From the NCBI GenBank assembly GCA_021295785.1, contig JAGWBR010000005.1, positions 1,874 to 65,873 of the forward strand: 64,000 bases of DNA. Direction: 5' to 3'. This DNA comes from Gemmatimonadota bacterium. Lineage in GTDB: Bacteria; Gemmatimonadota; Gemmatimonadetes; Palauibacterales; Palauibacteraceae. The notes under the pieces were generated by a model. That model was given only the letters and a program-made list of their open reading frames with translations. It searched no databases and was not told the DNA's origin. Positions 17,602 through 30,178 of the stretch are shown here, piece by piece. The position numbers and the translations under genes were made by a program. Position 1 is the first letter of the stretch. Each line of letters opens with the position of its first letter.

Positions 17602-20153
17602 CTCCGGCACGAGGAGTCCGCTCGGGGGGCGAGTCCGCGCACTGGAGCGGGGCAGACATTCCAGAGATAGAAAAAGTCAGAGTCGGTCCGTTCACGTTCC
17701 GGCTGTGGGGCTTGGTCACGGCAGCCGCTGTGTGGGCGCTCTACCTGATTACACTGGCACCGACCACGGGCTGGTGGGACACCTCCGAATATGTGACCAC
17801 GGCCTACATCGTCGGCCTGCCGCATCCGCCCGGGAACCCGCTTTTTGTGATGGTCGGCCGGGTTTGGATCATCCTGTTGGAGTGGACGGGAATGGGGGTC
17901 GCGGAGCGCATCAACTTTCTCTGCGCCACGCTGTCGGCGGCCGGGGTCTACTTCTGGTTCTTGTCGGTGGCGCGTATCGTTGCCCATTTCAGGGTGTCGC
18001 CTCGCGAGGTATTGGTGGCCGCTGCCGTGGCCTCGGTGCTGGGGGCCACCGCTTTCACGGTTTGGACCCAGTCGAACCTCAACGAGAAGGTCTACACGCT
18101 CTCGCTCTTTATCACCGCCGCGGTCAGCTACGCCGCACTCCGGTGGAAGGACGAAGCAGACACCCCGCGCGGAGCAAGACTGCTGGTCCTGATCACCCTG
18201 CTCATGGGCCTGGGGTGGTCAAATCACTCGATGTCCATGCTCCCCGGTTTCGCACTGGTCGTATTTGCAATGTGGCACCGGTGGCGGGCACTGATCAGGC
18301 CAAATCTCATCGCGGCGGGCCTTGTTGCCCTGGTGCTTGGAGGGTCGATTCAGATCCTGTTTCCGCCGATCCGTTCGGCACAGCAGCCGATCATCGACGA
18401 GGCTGACCCGGAGTGCGAGAGTCTTGTTGATGCAATAACCCCCTCCACGGTCGTGGACCGGCGCGGGCGCACCCACCTGGCCCCGGCCTGCGAACCCCTC
18501 GCCCTTGCCATCGTCCGCGATCAGTACGTGCCGCCGCCGCTGATCCCGCGACAGGCCCCTTTTGTTCAAGCCCAACTGGGGATGTACCTCCAGTATTTCA
18601 ACTGGCAGTGGGCCCGGTCCGCTCCCGGTGGCCTCAGGGCCTTGATCAGCGGGTTGGTGTTCGGGCTCGCGGCGTTCGGCCTGATGGTACACGCCAGGCG
18701 GGACCGAAAAACCTTTGCGTACGCAACCGTTCTGCTGGCCACGTGTACGCTTGGCCTGATCTTTGCCCTGAATTTCAAATACGGCTATTCGATGGACTCT
18801 GGGGGGGCGCCACGCGAGGTGCGCGAGCGGGATTACTTCTATCTGGCCAGTTTCCAGCTGTGGGGGATCTACGCGGGAATCGGCCTTACCATGATGTGGG
18901 GCCGGATTGCGAGGGCCCTGCGAGATCGTGCCGGCGTGGTCAGGGAGGAGCTGCGCGGGCCACTGACTGCCGCGCTGCTGCGGGCCTCGCCGGTGCTGGG
19001 CGTCGCGTTGGTGCCGCTGGCCTTCAACTTCGCTCCGGCCGACCGGTCGGGCGATAACCTGGCACGGGACTGGGCCTACAACCTGCTCCAGTCGGTCGAA
19101 CCCTACGCGGTGCTGTTCACCAACGGAGACAACGACACCTTCCCGCTCTGGTACGCCCAGGAGGTGGAGGGGATCCGCAGGGACGTAACCGTAATCGTAC
19201 ACTCCTATCTGGGCACCGACTGGTATCCCAAGCAGCTCCGGCAACTGTCCGCGCCGTGCCAGCCCGGGCAGTCTCCCGAGAGTTCTCCCACGACAAGAGT
19301 GTGCCAGCGTCCGTTCGATGCGGAGAGTGCCGCGGTTCCTTACCGGGACATGAACCCCGCACCCCCGACGCGGGCGGCGATCACATGGTCGGACGAACAG
19401 CTCGATAGGATCAGGGGCGCGCTGCGGTTTGAAGCCGACACCACCATTGTAGTCTCCCGCGATCCCCCGCTGGAGGCCACCATTGCCGCCGGGGACACGC
19501 TCATCCGTCCGGACTTCATTCTGCACCACGTCGTGCAAAACGTGCTCGGCGACCGTCCGATTTACTTCGCGACCACAGCGCCGTCGTTGTTCATGCGCTG
19601 GGGTTATCAGCCCCAGCTTGTCCGGCAGGGGCTGGCCAACAAGTTGGTGGCGGGCCCAATCGAAGAGGGCGGGCTGATTCTCAACGCACGCGCCTTTGGG
19701 GGTGGGGCCGGCGATTCCCATTGGTTTGACGCAGGCCGGACCGCCCGGCTAATCGACGAGGTGTACCGGATAGACGAGATCTTGCTGCTGGACGCGTGGC
19801 CGGACCCGTCCACCCGGACCAGCATCCCGTCCATGTACTGGATCATGCACCTCTGGCATTACATCGGCATGGAAGACCGGAAGCTGCAGCTGGATAGCAT
19901 ACTGGCTTCGGTGGAGGAATCGCCCTCCGAAGACGCGCTCGAGCCGGATTCCGATGCCCTGCAGGCCGTCAGGAACGAGCTGAGTTATCTGGAGCGCGGT
20001 ATGGCTCAAGCCGCCCGTGTCGCGAACCACCTCAACGTTTTGAGGGGCAACCCGGGGTCGCTTCCTGTGCAGGATCCCGAAGCCGGGGACCCTGAAGAAG
20101 GCGGGGAGTCCGCCGACTCTGAGGAACCCCCGGACGGCGCCCCCGGCGGCTAG
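17598..20153 (+). CDS. DUF2723 membrane protein (TMEM260-like)
   Basis: 851 residues from TTG 17598, which overlaps the TGA of the preceding gene and follows GGGGGGCGG. The N-terminal half has about 10 TM segments with the GT-C-like motif GWWDTSEY in the first loop and GLPHPPGNPLF after it, typical of DUF2723. A second block has ERDYFYLASF and NGDNDTFPLWYAQEVEGIR, also family markers. Human TMEM260 of this family is an O-mannosyltransferase, so a role in glycosylating secreted proteins is plausible. The C-terminus is acidic (EAGDPEEGGESADSEEPP). Confidence 0.88.
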   Translation: MTPARGVRSGGESAHWSGADIPEIEKVRVGPFTFRLWGLVTAAAVWALYLITLAPTTGWWDTSEYVTTAYIVGLPHPPGNPLFVMVGRVWIILLEWTGMGVAERINFLCATLSAAGVYFWFLSVARIVAHFRVSPREVLVAAAVASVLGATAFTVWTQSNLNEKVYTLSLFITAAVSYAALRWKDEADTPRGARLLVLITLLMGLGWSNHSMSMLPGFALVVFAMWHRWRALIRPNLIAAGLVALVLGGSIQILFPPIRSAQQPIIDEADPECESLVDAITPSTVVDRRGRTHLAPACEPLALAIVRDQYVPPPLIPRQAPFVQAQLGMYLQYFNWQWARSAPGGLRALISGLVFGLAAFGLMVHARRDRKTFAYATVLLATCTLGLIFALNFKYGYSMDSGGAPREVRERDYFYLASFQLWGIYAGIGLTMMWGRIARALRDRAGVVREELRGPLTAALLRASPVLGVALVPLAFNFAPADRSGDNLARDWAYNLLQSVEPYAVLFTNGDNDTFPLWYAQEVEGIRRDVTVIVHSYLGTDWYPKQLRQLSAPCQPGQSPESSPTTRVCQRPFDAESAAVPYRDMNPAPPTRAAITWSDEQLDRIRGALRFEADTTIVVSRDPPLEATIAAGDTLIRPDFILHHVVQNVLGDRPIYFATTAPSLFMRWGYQPQLVRQGLANKLVAGPIEEGGLILNARAFGGGAGDSHWFDAGRTARLIDEVYRIDEILLLDAWPDPSTRTSIPSMYWIMHLWHYIGMEDRKLQLDSILASVEESPSEDALEPDSDALQAVRNELSYLERGMAQAARVANHLNVLRGNPGSLPVQDPEAGDPEEGGESADSEEPPDGAPGG

Positions 20154-21020
20154 CTACTCGGGAGCTACGCGCTGCTCCCGCTGGTTGGGGGGCGGGGTAG
20201 GGGGGTAGGCCATCACGGCGTTTGCTATCCCACGGGCGGCCAGTTCCGGTTGTTTCACGATGATCTCGCGGTCCCCAGCGTTGGTCAGGAAGCCGGTTTC
20301 GATAATTACCGCGGGCGTCATCGGGTGGAGGGCGTGCCGGTAACGCCGGTGGTTGAACGCGTAATAGTTGCGCATTCGGCGGGTGACGGTGGGGAACTGC
20401 CTGACTCCGGTGGCCTCGCCGTAATGTTCTGACAGAACCCGCGCGAAGGTAGCGGCTTGTCTGGTCGCGTCGCGCCTCGGTGCTGCAACCCGGAATCCCT
20501 CGACCGACAGATCCGCGCTGGCGTCGGCATGAATGGCGATGAACAGGTCGGCCCGGTAGCCGGGCTGAACCGTGGCCGGGAGCAGCTCGACGACATAGCC
20601 CTCGGCGCGCAGGAGCACGGCGGCCTCGCGGGCGATCGCCATGTTGAACTCCCACTCGTGGATGCCCTGCCACAGGGCGCCGTTGGACCTGATCCCGGCC
20701 AGTTCGGGTGGGGCTTCAGCGGCCCGCCAGTGCCCTACCTGCAGAGCGATCCGCACCGCCGGGGATTCGAGCGACCCCTCCCAAGACGGTTCTGACGATG
20801 ATGCAGGCAGTGCGTCCGGTGCCGACCGATCGGCAGTTAACGCGGTGGGGGCACCCGGGGCACCGGGCCCGGCGTTGGCGACGTCGCCCGAGGATGGCTT
20901 CGGAGCGGGGTAAAGAACGGCGGTGGCGCCCGCGGCCAGCGCGCCGGTGGCCACAAGGGCGACCCGGCCGACCTTCAACGCGAACGCGGCCCTCACCGGG
21001 CGGCCGTCACCGGCTGTCAT
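20154..21020 (-). CDS. N-acetylmuramoyl-L-alanine amidase (Amidase_3)
   Basis: 288 residues. A TM or uncleaved signal lies near residues 14-36, followed by a Pro/Ala-rich spacer. The catalytic zinc domain (about 90-275) has its ligands in order: LQVGHW, HEWEFNMAI, IAIHADAS, and the catalytic Glu in VIIETGFLTN. It cleaves the amide between MurNAc and L-Ala in peptidoglycan, in the periplasm. It is convergent with the DUF2723 gene with no gap (20153/20154). This is the standard Amidase_3 fold; cell-wall remodelling at division or recycling are both possible. Confidence 0.92.
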   Translation of the reverse strand: MTAGDGRPVRAAFALKVGRVALVATGALAAGATAVLYPAPKPSSGDVANAGPGAPGAPTALTADRSAPDALPASSSEPSWEGSLESPAVRIALQVGHWRAAEAPPELAGIRSNGALWQGIHEWEFNMAIAREAAVLLRAEGYVVELLPATVQPGYRADLFIAIHADASADLSVEGFRVAAPRRDATRQAATFARVLSEHYGEATGVRQFPTVTRRMRNYYAFNHRRYRHALHPMTPAVIIETGFLTNAGDREIIVKQPELAARGIANAVMAYPPTPPPNQREQRVAPE

Positions 21021-21067
21021 TTTGGTGGCTGTCCACTTGCCTGGGTGCAGAAACGCATGTCAAACCT

Positions 21068-21574
21068 CTAAAAGGCCCTGCTGACCCCGAGGTACACTAC
21101 AATCAACAGCAGTAGACCAACAGCCGAACCGACGATGGCGTTTACCCGGCGCAACTTCGCCAGGCTTGGTTCATCCGCGGCCGAGGCCTCAACCGCCATC
21201 GCCACGCCGGTGCTTGCCCCCTCGGGTTCGATGCCGTACCCCGAGGCCAGACGGCGGGCCACCGGAATCTGGACGGACGCCGAGAGAATCGCCGCCAGCA
21301 CCCCGAGCACCTGCATTTGGAATAACCAGTGGGGGGTGAGGGCGAAATAGCCGAAGCCCCCGATACGGGTTAGTTCGAATCCGGAGACCGTGGTCAGGAT
21401 GATTCCCGCCAGCCCGGGTTTGGTGAGAAGGCGCGCGGCCGCCGCGTAGTGGAAAGCCATGAGCGACCTGTCTCCCGTGGCCCGCGCCCGGCCCGCGTAC
21501 ATCCCCACCGAAAACGAAACGCCGAACCACAGACCGAACCCCACGATGTGAAGAAACAGAAGCAAACTTCGCAT
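21068..21574 (-). CDS. Four-TM membrane protein, CopD/DUF2269-like
   Basis: 168 residues with about four TM segments (3-24, 50-70, 83-102, 146-166). The start at 21574 is supported by AAAGGGTGATCA upstream. FLHIVGFGLWFGVSFSVGMY with an early His-x3-G pattern resembles small integral membrane proteins of the CopD/DUF2269 group, but I cannot assign a substrate. It lies upstream of the amidase on the same strand with a 47-bp gap. Confidence 0.7.
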   Translation of the reverse strand: MRSLLLFLHIVGFGLWFGVSFSVGMYAGRARATGDRSLMAFHYAAAARLLTKPGLAGIILTTVSGFELTRIGGFGYFALTPHWLFQMQVLGVLAAILSASVQIPVARRLASGYGIEPEGASTGVAMAVEASAADEPSLAKLRRVNAIVGSAVGLLLLIVVYLGVSRAF

Positions 21575-21671
21575 TGATCACCCTTTGCCTTGGTTGCTTT
21601 GACGCGCCCCGCCCCCGGAACGTGGCCGGGCTGCTTGAGAAGCTGCAGAGAATATATGCGAGCCCGCGGAC

Positions 21672-24962
<3,291 letters not shown>

Positions 24963-24991
24963 TGCCCTTTAGCTCCGGCGGTACGCTGCCC

Positions 24992-25096
24992 TTAGCTGGC
25001 GCGACCCTTTCGCCAGGCGGTGGCGACAAGGCAGGCCAGGCCTCCCCAAACGAACCCCAGAATCACAATCATTGTAACGACGGCGGTGGCGGTCAT
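24992..25096 (-). CDS. MetS-like NSS transporter small subunit (34 residues)
   Basis: A short frame, ATG at 25096 to TAA at 24992, preceded by AACAGGAGCCGG. It encodes 34 residues: MTATAVVTMIVI, then LGFVWGGLACLVA, ending WRKGRAS. One TM with W-G-G in the middle and a short basic tail is the hallmark of the small subunit of methionine/alanine NSS transporters (MetS). That subunit normally sits immediately downstream of the large NSS gene. Here it lies between an HD-domain gene and carB, and the only NSS transporter in the window is about 18 kb away at 43138. It is too short for routine gene callers. Confidence 0.72.
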   Translation of the reverse strand: MTATAVVTMIVILGFVWGGLACLVATAWRKGRAS

Positions 25097-25151
25097 CCGG
25101 CTCCTGTTCCTGGTCGCGGTGGGTCAATCGGTGTGTATTGCCGGCGGCTGT

Positions 25152-25730
25152 TCAGGCGAGGTCAAGGGCGTCCGCCTCTTCCTGCATGGCCGCGATGGTG
25201 AAGGCAAGGTGTTCGGTCAAGTCTTCCCCAAGGGCCTCGCAGTTCTCGACGATCTCGTCTCTGTCGATGGCGGCAGCGAAGGCCTTGTCTTTCATCTTCT
25301 TGCGCACTGATTTGACTTTCATTCCGGCGATTCGGGTGGGTCTGACCAGGGCGCAGGCCACCAGAAACCCCGACAGGTCGTCCACTGCCCGCAGCGCAAG
25401 CGCCATCTTCGACTCCGGGCGAGTGCCGGTGTAATCCGCATGAGCCGTGATGGCGTGCAGGATACGCTCGTCAACGCCCATCTCCCGGAGAATCGCCACG
25501 CCCGAGGTTGGGTGTTCGCAGTCCGGCGCCCTGGCGTGGTTGGGCCAGCGTTCGTAGTCGAAGTCGTGCAGTAGTCCGGTGACGCCCCACACGTCTTCGT
25601 CTTCGCCGTACTTCCTGGCATATGCGCGCATGCATGCCTCGACTGCCAGCATGTGCCGCCTCAAGCCGGGGCTCTGAGTGTACTCGCGGACCAGTTCCAA
25701 AGCCTGATCTCGGGTCGGGATCATGCACAC
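25152..25730 (-). CDS. HD-domain phosphohydrolase
   Basis: 192 residues. PGLRRHMLAVEACMRAYARK, then TGLLHDFDYERWPN with the HD pair, HPTSGVAILREMG and AITAHADY give the metal-binding His/Asp set of the HD superfamily. Proteins of this subgroup (about 190 residues, starting with R-D-x-A-L-x-L-V) are widely conserved but biochemically undefined; nucleotide or phosphate-ester hydrolysis is likely. The start is either GTG 25730 or, more likely, ATG 25724. It precedes the MetS-like gene by 55 bp. Confidence 0.85.
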   Translation of the reverse strand: MCMIPTRDQALELVREYTQSPGLRRHMLAVEACMRAYARKYGEDEDVWGVTGLLHDFDYERWPNHARAPDCEHPTSGVAILREMGVDERILHAITAHADYTGTRPESKMALALRAVDDLSGFLVACALVRPTRIAGMKVKSVRKKMKDKAFAAAIDRDEIVENCEALGEDLTEHLAFTIAAMQEEADALDLA

Positions 25731-25784
25731 TCTGTGTGTTGGGAATTTCCAGAAGTCGGCGTACCTCCTCGGCCGGGGGGGAGC

Positions 25785-26609
25785 TTAGGTATTTGCGGCC
25801 CTTTCGTCCAGAATCCGCCGGACGCGGCCGGGCGTGTCGCTGATGATTCCGTCCACTCCCCAGTCGAAGAGTCGGCGCATGTCGTCGGGATTGTTGACGG
25901 TCCACGCGTAGACGCCGATGCCCTGTTTGCGGGCGCGGGCAATGCCGCGGGGGGTCACCACGCGGCGCCCTCGGGCTCTCTCCGGCACCATGGCCGCCTC
26001 CACCTGCCCGGGAATGCGGCCTCGCCGGCGGGACGACGGACCGAAAACCCAACCCAGTGCCGAGGGCATGACCAGCGACCACAGCACCTCATTCGGGTAG
26101 GCGCACCGCCTTCCGGCCACCTCGGCGGCGGGGGCTACATCGGGCGGGTGGAATCCGCCGACAATCACGCGGTCCTTCCTGGTGCGGCCCGGGCCGGCGA
26201 GCCACTTTGCGAGGGCCAGTCCGGCCCGGCGGGTCTTCACCTCGACGATTGCGGGAAGGCCGGCCGCGGCTTCCAGAGCCTCGTCCAGGGAAGGTATGCG
26301 CAGCCCGGTTCCGCGGTACGGGAAGGAGCGCCCCCGGTCGGGCGTGTGGCGGTACCCCGCATCGAATTCTTGAAGTGCCGCCAGCGGCAGATCTTCGACC
26401 TCGCCCTGTCCGTCGGTTGTACGCTGAAGTGTGTCGTCGTGAATCGCCACGAGTTCACCGTCGGCGGAGGCGTGCAGATCCAGTTCGACGGCGTCGGCTT
26501 CCACCCGCACCGCGTGCTCGAACCCGGGCAGGGTGTTCTCGGGTGCCACGGCCGCCGCGCCCCGGTGCCCTACGACCCGAATTCCCGAGCCGGCTGCGAA
26601 ACGCGCTAT
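25785..26609 (-). CDS. Glycerophosphodiester phosphodiesterase
   Basis: GDPD family, hydrolysing glycerophosphodiesters to glycerol-3-phosphate and an alcohol. The motifs are in order: VVGHRGAAAVAPENT with catalytic His, VELDLHASADGELVAIHDD with the metal-binding Glu/Asp and second His, VEVKTRRAG, and AWTVNNPDDMRRL. No ATG/GTG/TTG precedes VVGHRG for about 20 codons. The frame continues open into the carrier gene on the same strand, but that part is not GDPD. ATA 26609 forms TAATA with the carrier's TAA, mirroring the canonical TAATG seen elsewhere; ATC 26618 and ATT 26582 are alternatives. No signal peptide. Confidence 0.88.
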   Translation of the reverse strand: MARFAAGSGIRVVGHRGAAAVAPENTLPGFEHAVRVEADAVELDLHASADGELVAIHDDTLQRTTDGQGEVEDLPLAALQEFDAGYRHTPDRGRSFPYRGTGLRIPSLDEALEAAAGLPAIVEVKTRRAGLALAKWLAGPGRTRKDRVIVGGFHPPDVAPAAEVAGRRCAYPNEVLWSLVMPSALGWVFGPSSRRRGRIPGQVEAAMVPERARGRRVVTPRGIARARKQGIGVYAWTVNNPDDMRRLFDWGVDGIISDTPGRVRRILDERAANT

Positions 26610-27898
26610 TAGGCCGATGACCCCTTTTGGCGGCCCAGCCAGAAGCCGAGCATGGCCCAGACTCCGGCCAGCGGTGCCCACGCAAACGCCACGCCCGACA
26701 GCGTCAGGCCGATCGCACCGAGGCCAGCGTAACCCCATGCCCCGATCTGATCGCCGGCCCGGTACACGAGCGTGTCGATGAGCGGTTTGGCCTTGAACCG
26801 GTCCTCGCGGTTCACCAGCGTGAACAGAGTCTCCTTGGCCGGTCTGGCAATGGAGAAATTGGTGGCCCGGCGCAGCCCCTGGAACACGATGATCACGACA
26901 GCCGTGGGCCAGAATCCCAGCGAAAGGAAGCCGACCAGCACCAACACCGGCAACACCGCCAGCGTGGCGCTCATCCCCAGTTTCCGGATCACGTGGCTCG
27001 TCAGGAACATCTGTGTGACCAGCGTGAGACCGTTGGTCCACACGTCGAACTGAGCGAGGAATGCCGTCCTGGCCCGCCGGTCGGCGATCTCGGCGGCGAG
27101 TTCGGCGCGGGCAAAGTAGAGCACGGTCCCGACCACCGTGTAGAAGAGCACGTAACCCCCGATGCCGGCGAGCATCGGGTTCTTGACAAGGTGCTTGAGA
27201 CCGGCCCAGACAGACCCCCCCACGGCCTGCCCCGAGGTGTCGGCTTCGCCCCTGGCCTTTCTGAGCGCGGAAAACTTCCGCGACAGGGCCAACACCACCC
27301 ACACCGCTATCTCAAGGAGCACCACCGAAACCAGCACCAGGTTGATCGGCTCCCCGACGCGGGTCGCGAAGAATCCGGTGACCGAGGCACCCGAAATGGC
27401 CCCGACCGTGCCGCCGACCCCGATGATCCCGTACAGGCGCTTGCTCTGGCCCGAGCGCCACACGTCCGACATGAAAGCCCAGAAAATCGAAACCACGAAC
27501 AGGTTGAAGACGCTTCCCCACCAATAGAAAGCGCGTCCCAGCCAGATCTGGCCGCCCGGATCGAGGAACCTCCACAGGAAGAAAAACGTCACCAGATTCA
27601 GCATGAAGAACCGGTAGGCGATCGCGACGAAAGTGTTTCGCGGGAACCGGCTCACGACACCGGCGAACAGCGGGTTCACGAGCACCATCAAAATCAGTGT
27701 TCCCGTGAACATGTATGGCAGGTTCTGCACCCCGCCGGCGACAGCCATCTCGTCCCGGATCGGCCGCAGCACATACCAGGCCGACAAGACCAGGAAGAAG
27801 TAGGCGCCCGAGAGGAACAGGGCACGCCCCTCCCCCGGGTGCATCTGGAAGAGCCGCCGGATCACGGTGAGGATGGGAGAAGGTTTTTCGCCGGTCAT
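26609..27898 (-). CDS. ATP/ADP-translocase-like MFS carrier
   Basis: 429 residues with about 12 TM segments. SAWYVLRPIRDEMAVAGGVQ in the first loop, then FWAFMSDVWRSGQSKRLYG and IGVGGTVGAISGASVTG, match the free-living bacterial relatives of NTP/NDP exchange carriers (COG3202). In obligate intracellular bacteria such carriers steal ATP; in free-living relatives the substrate is unknown. Its ATG overlaps the TGA of the upstream isomerase gene (ATGA, 27895-27898), so the two are translationally coupled. Confidence 0.85.
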   Translation of the reverse strand: MTGEKPSPILTVIRRLFQMHPGEGRALFLSGAYFFLVLSAWYVLRPIRDEMAVAGGVQNLPYMFTGTLILMVLVNPLFAGVVSRFPRNTFVAIAYRFFMLNLVTFFFLWRFLDPGGQIWLGRAFYWWGSVFNLFVVSIFWAFMSDVWRSGQSKRLYGIIGVGGTVGAISGASVTGFFATRVGEPINLVLVSVVLLEIAVWVVLALSRKFSALRKARGEADTSGQAVGGSVWAGLKHLVKNPMLAGIGGYVLFYTVVGTVLYFARAELAAEIADRRARTAFLAQFDVWTNGLTLVTQMFLTSHVIRKLGMSATLAVLPVLVLVGFLSLGFWPTAVVIIVFQGLRRATNFSIARPAKETLFTLVNREDRFKAKPLIDTLVYRAGDQIGAWGYAGLGAIGLTLSGVAFAWAPLAGVWAMLGFWLGRQKGSSA

Positions 27899-28752
27899 GA
27901 GATGCCCAGCGAGGCCAGGTGGTCCAGGCTACCGCGGGCCGTGTTCATCGGATCGGCGGGGTTGTCATGTTCCACGAAATAGTGGCGCATGCCCGCTCCC
28001 CCGCGTTCGGCCAGGATGCCGGCGAAGTCGATCGTGCCCGCGCCAACATCGACCATCTGACCGTCGGCGGTGCGGTCCTTGACGTGGCAGAGTTCAAAAC
28101 GCCCCGGATATCTGGCGAAGAAGTCGAGTGGGTCCGCGCCACCGTGGACCATCCAGAAAAAGTCCATTTCAAAAGTCACCAAGTCGGGGTCGGTGCTCTG
28201 GATCAACACATCGAGCGGCGTGGCGGCGTCGGCGGCCGGGGCCGCGAAAAGCACTAATTCGAAATCGTGATTGTGATAGCCGAACCGCATTCCGGCTTGT
28301 GCGCACTTGGCTCCCCACGCGTTCATCTCTTCCCCGGTCCGGCGATAGGTGTCGGAGTCGCCCCGCATTTCGTCCGGCATCCAGGGCAGGACCAGGTAGC
28401 GATGCCCCGCGGCCGAGGCTGTCTCCAAGGTGGAATCCAGGTGGTCCCTGAAAGCCTCGAGCGGAAGGTGGGTGGCGGGGGCGCTGAGTCCCTCGGCTGC
28501 CAGAACGGCGGCAATCTGGTCGGGCGATCTCGCGAAGTACCCGGCAAATTCCACTTCCCGGTAGCCGAGCTCGGCGACTTGTGCCAGGGTGCGCTCCACG
28601 TCTGCTTCCATCAGGCTGCGAAGAGTGTAGAGTTGAATGCCCCAGGCGATCCCGGAGCCAGCGGCACGGTCCCTGGTGCATGAGCCCCACCCCCCGACCG
28701 CCAGCGCGGTCCCTCCGGCCGCCGCACATTCAACGAAGTGTCGTCGCTGCAT
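27895..28752 (-). CDS. Tat-exported sugar isomerase/epimerase-like TIM barrel
   Basis: 285 residues from ATG 28752, preceded by AAGGGAGGGG. The N-terminus MQRRHFVECAAAGGTALAVG is a twin-arginine signal ending near GWGSC, so export and possibly lipidation follow. The rest is an AP-endonuclease-2-like barrel: GIQLYTLRSLMEADVERTL, YREVEFAG, GYHNHDFE, FEMDFFWM, CHVKDR and YFVEHDN provide the usual metal-binding His/Glu/Asp residues. Related exported proteins are common in sugar-catabolising soil bacteria. Substrate unknown. Confidence 0.9.
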   Translation of the reverse strand: MQRRHFVECAAAGGTALAVGGWGSCTRDRAAGSGIAWGIQLYTLRSLMEADVERTLAQVAELGYREVEFAGYFARSPDQIAAVLAAEGLSAPATHLPLEAFRDHLDSTLETASAAGHRYLVLPWMPDEMRGDSDTYRRTGEEMNAWGAKCAQAGMRFGYHNHDFELVLFAAPAADAATPLDVLIQSTDPDLVTFEMDFFWMVHGGADPLDFFARYPGRFELCHVKDRTADGQMVDVGAGTIDFAGILAERGGAGMRHYFVEHDNPADPMNTARGSLDHLASLGIS

Positions 28753-28984
28753 GCGCGGTCCCCTCCCTTGGGCGTTCAGTGGGCGCATGGTCCGGGCCGC
28801 GCGCGCGGCCGCTGCCGCCGGAAAGTAGCACCGGGGGCGGTCAGCGGGCTTCGCATGCCCCCAGGGGCCGAGGCGGCGGCGTGAGGGACACGGCCGCCTT
28901 CCTCCAGACGGGTTGCCCTGCATCCCCCCCCCTTACCTTATCAAGCGCAGGCGGCTCAGGATTCACATGACTTGGGAGGCTGAC

Positions 28985-30163
28985 ATGAGGCGTTTCGTGA
29001 CCGGCGGAGTGGGCCTGGTGCTTTCGCTGTTGGCTTCGACTCGCGGGGCGGTAGCGCAAGAGGAGGTCGTGATCCCGGACGACCCGACCCCGCCATGCAC
29101 GATCGAGTTCATACCCGCCGGCCCCGAGCTCAGCCGAGGGCCGGAGGGATTGTTGGAAGACACGTGGCCATCCGGTCTGCCCGAAGTCGAACCGCTGCCC
29201 GGAAGACGCATCGCAATGGCGGAGGTTTTTGCAACCGGTATCGGTGCTTCCGACCGTTTCTTCGTGGCGTCCCGGGACGGCTCGGGCGGCCATTGGGTCG
29301 GACGCAGGGGCGAGGGGCCGGGTGAATACCGCTTCGTTCGGTTAGTGAAGCCCGAGGGGGAGCGCCTGCACGTATTCGATCCGATGCGCATGCTCCGAAC
29401 GGTGCTGGACGCGACGACCTTCGGTGTCGTGCACACCAACCACTTGGAGCCGCTCCAATTCGGTGCCGACGGTCTGGTTCTGGACGACTCCACGTACGTG
29501 ATCAACGGAACGATGTACAGTCGGGACCGCGCCGGGTACGTCCTTCATCTGTTCAACGGGGAGGGCGAGGTGGTTCGCTCGTTTGATGAAATACCGGTCG
29601 CAATGCCCGGGGAGGAGCCGATCCGGGGCCAATGGCGGGAGCTCGCGCCGGCTCGGAATGGCGGAGTGTGGTCGGGTTGGCGGTCGGAATACCGGCTCGA
29701 TCTGTGGGATGTGGCCTCGGGGACCCGGCGGCGCTCCGTGGTTCGGAATGCGCCCTGGTTTCCCCCTCATAACGGAACAAGTTCGCGGCATCCGGACCGG
29801 CCCAATAATCCGGTGATCGCCAATATCATGGAGGACGCGGAGGGCCGGTTGTGGGTACGCATTGCGGTGGCATCCGACCGGTGGTCGGAGTGCTGGGAGA
29901 AGGCGCCGCCGTCCGAGCACCCGGAGGCTCCCGAGTACACGGCTCGTCCGGGGTGCCCAAGCAGCGAGGTACGGATAGAGGTGCTTGATCCCGAAGCCGG
30001 CCGCGTTCTCGCGGCGCAGACACTTCCGCGCAACTTCGGGTTGCTGAGGCTAACTGCGGGAGAGGCGTTCGCGGTGTCGGCGGACGAATTCGGCTTTGCC
30101 ACTGTGCGGCAGTGGCGGCCGGCCCTGCGGCCGGTGAACAATTCACAAGGGAGACAATGTTGA
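28985..30163 (+). CDS. Secreted 6-bladed beta-propeller protein
   Basis: 392 residues from ATG 28985, preceded by GGGAGG. The signal peptide (RRFVTGGVGLVLSLLASTRGAVA) ends at AVAQ. HWVGRRGEGPGEYRFV around residues 103-118, followed by LHVFDPMRMLRTV, is the propeller signature shared with the genes at 1-1159 and 50493-51746. Four Cys in the second half could form disulfides. Function unknown; an extracytoplasmic binding or structural role is likely. Confidence 0.82.
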   Translation: MRRFVTGGVGLVLSLLASTRGAVAQEEVVIPDDPTPPCTIEFIPAGPELSRGPEGLLEDTWPSGLPEVEPLPGRRIAMAEVFATGIGASDRFFVASRDGSGGHWVGRRGEGPGEYRFVRLVKPEGERLHVFDPMRMLRTVLDATTFGVVHTNHLEPLQFGADGLVLDDSTYVINGTMYSRDRAGYVLHLFNGEGEVVRSFDEIPVAMPGEEPIRGQWRELAPARNGGVWSGWRSEYRLDLWDVASGTRRRSVVRNAPWFPPHNGTSSRHPDRPNNPVIANIMEDAEGRLWVRIAVASDRWSECWEKAPPSEHPEAPEYTARPGCPSSEVRIEVLDPEAGRVLAAQTLPRNFGLLRLTAGEAFAVSADEFGFATVRQWRPALRPVNNSQGRQC

Positions 30164-30178
30164 GAGCACCGGGGGCGG

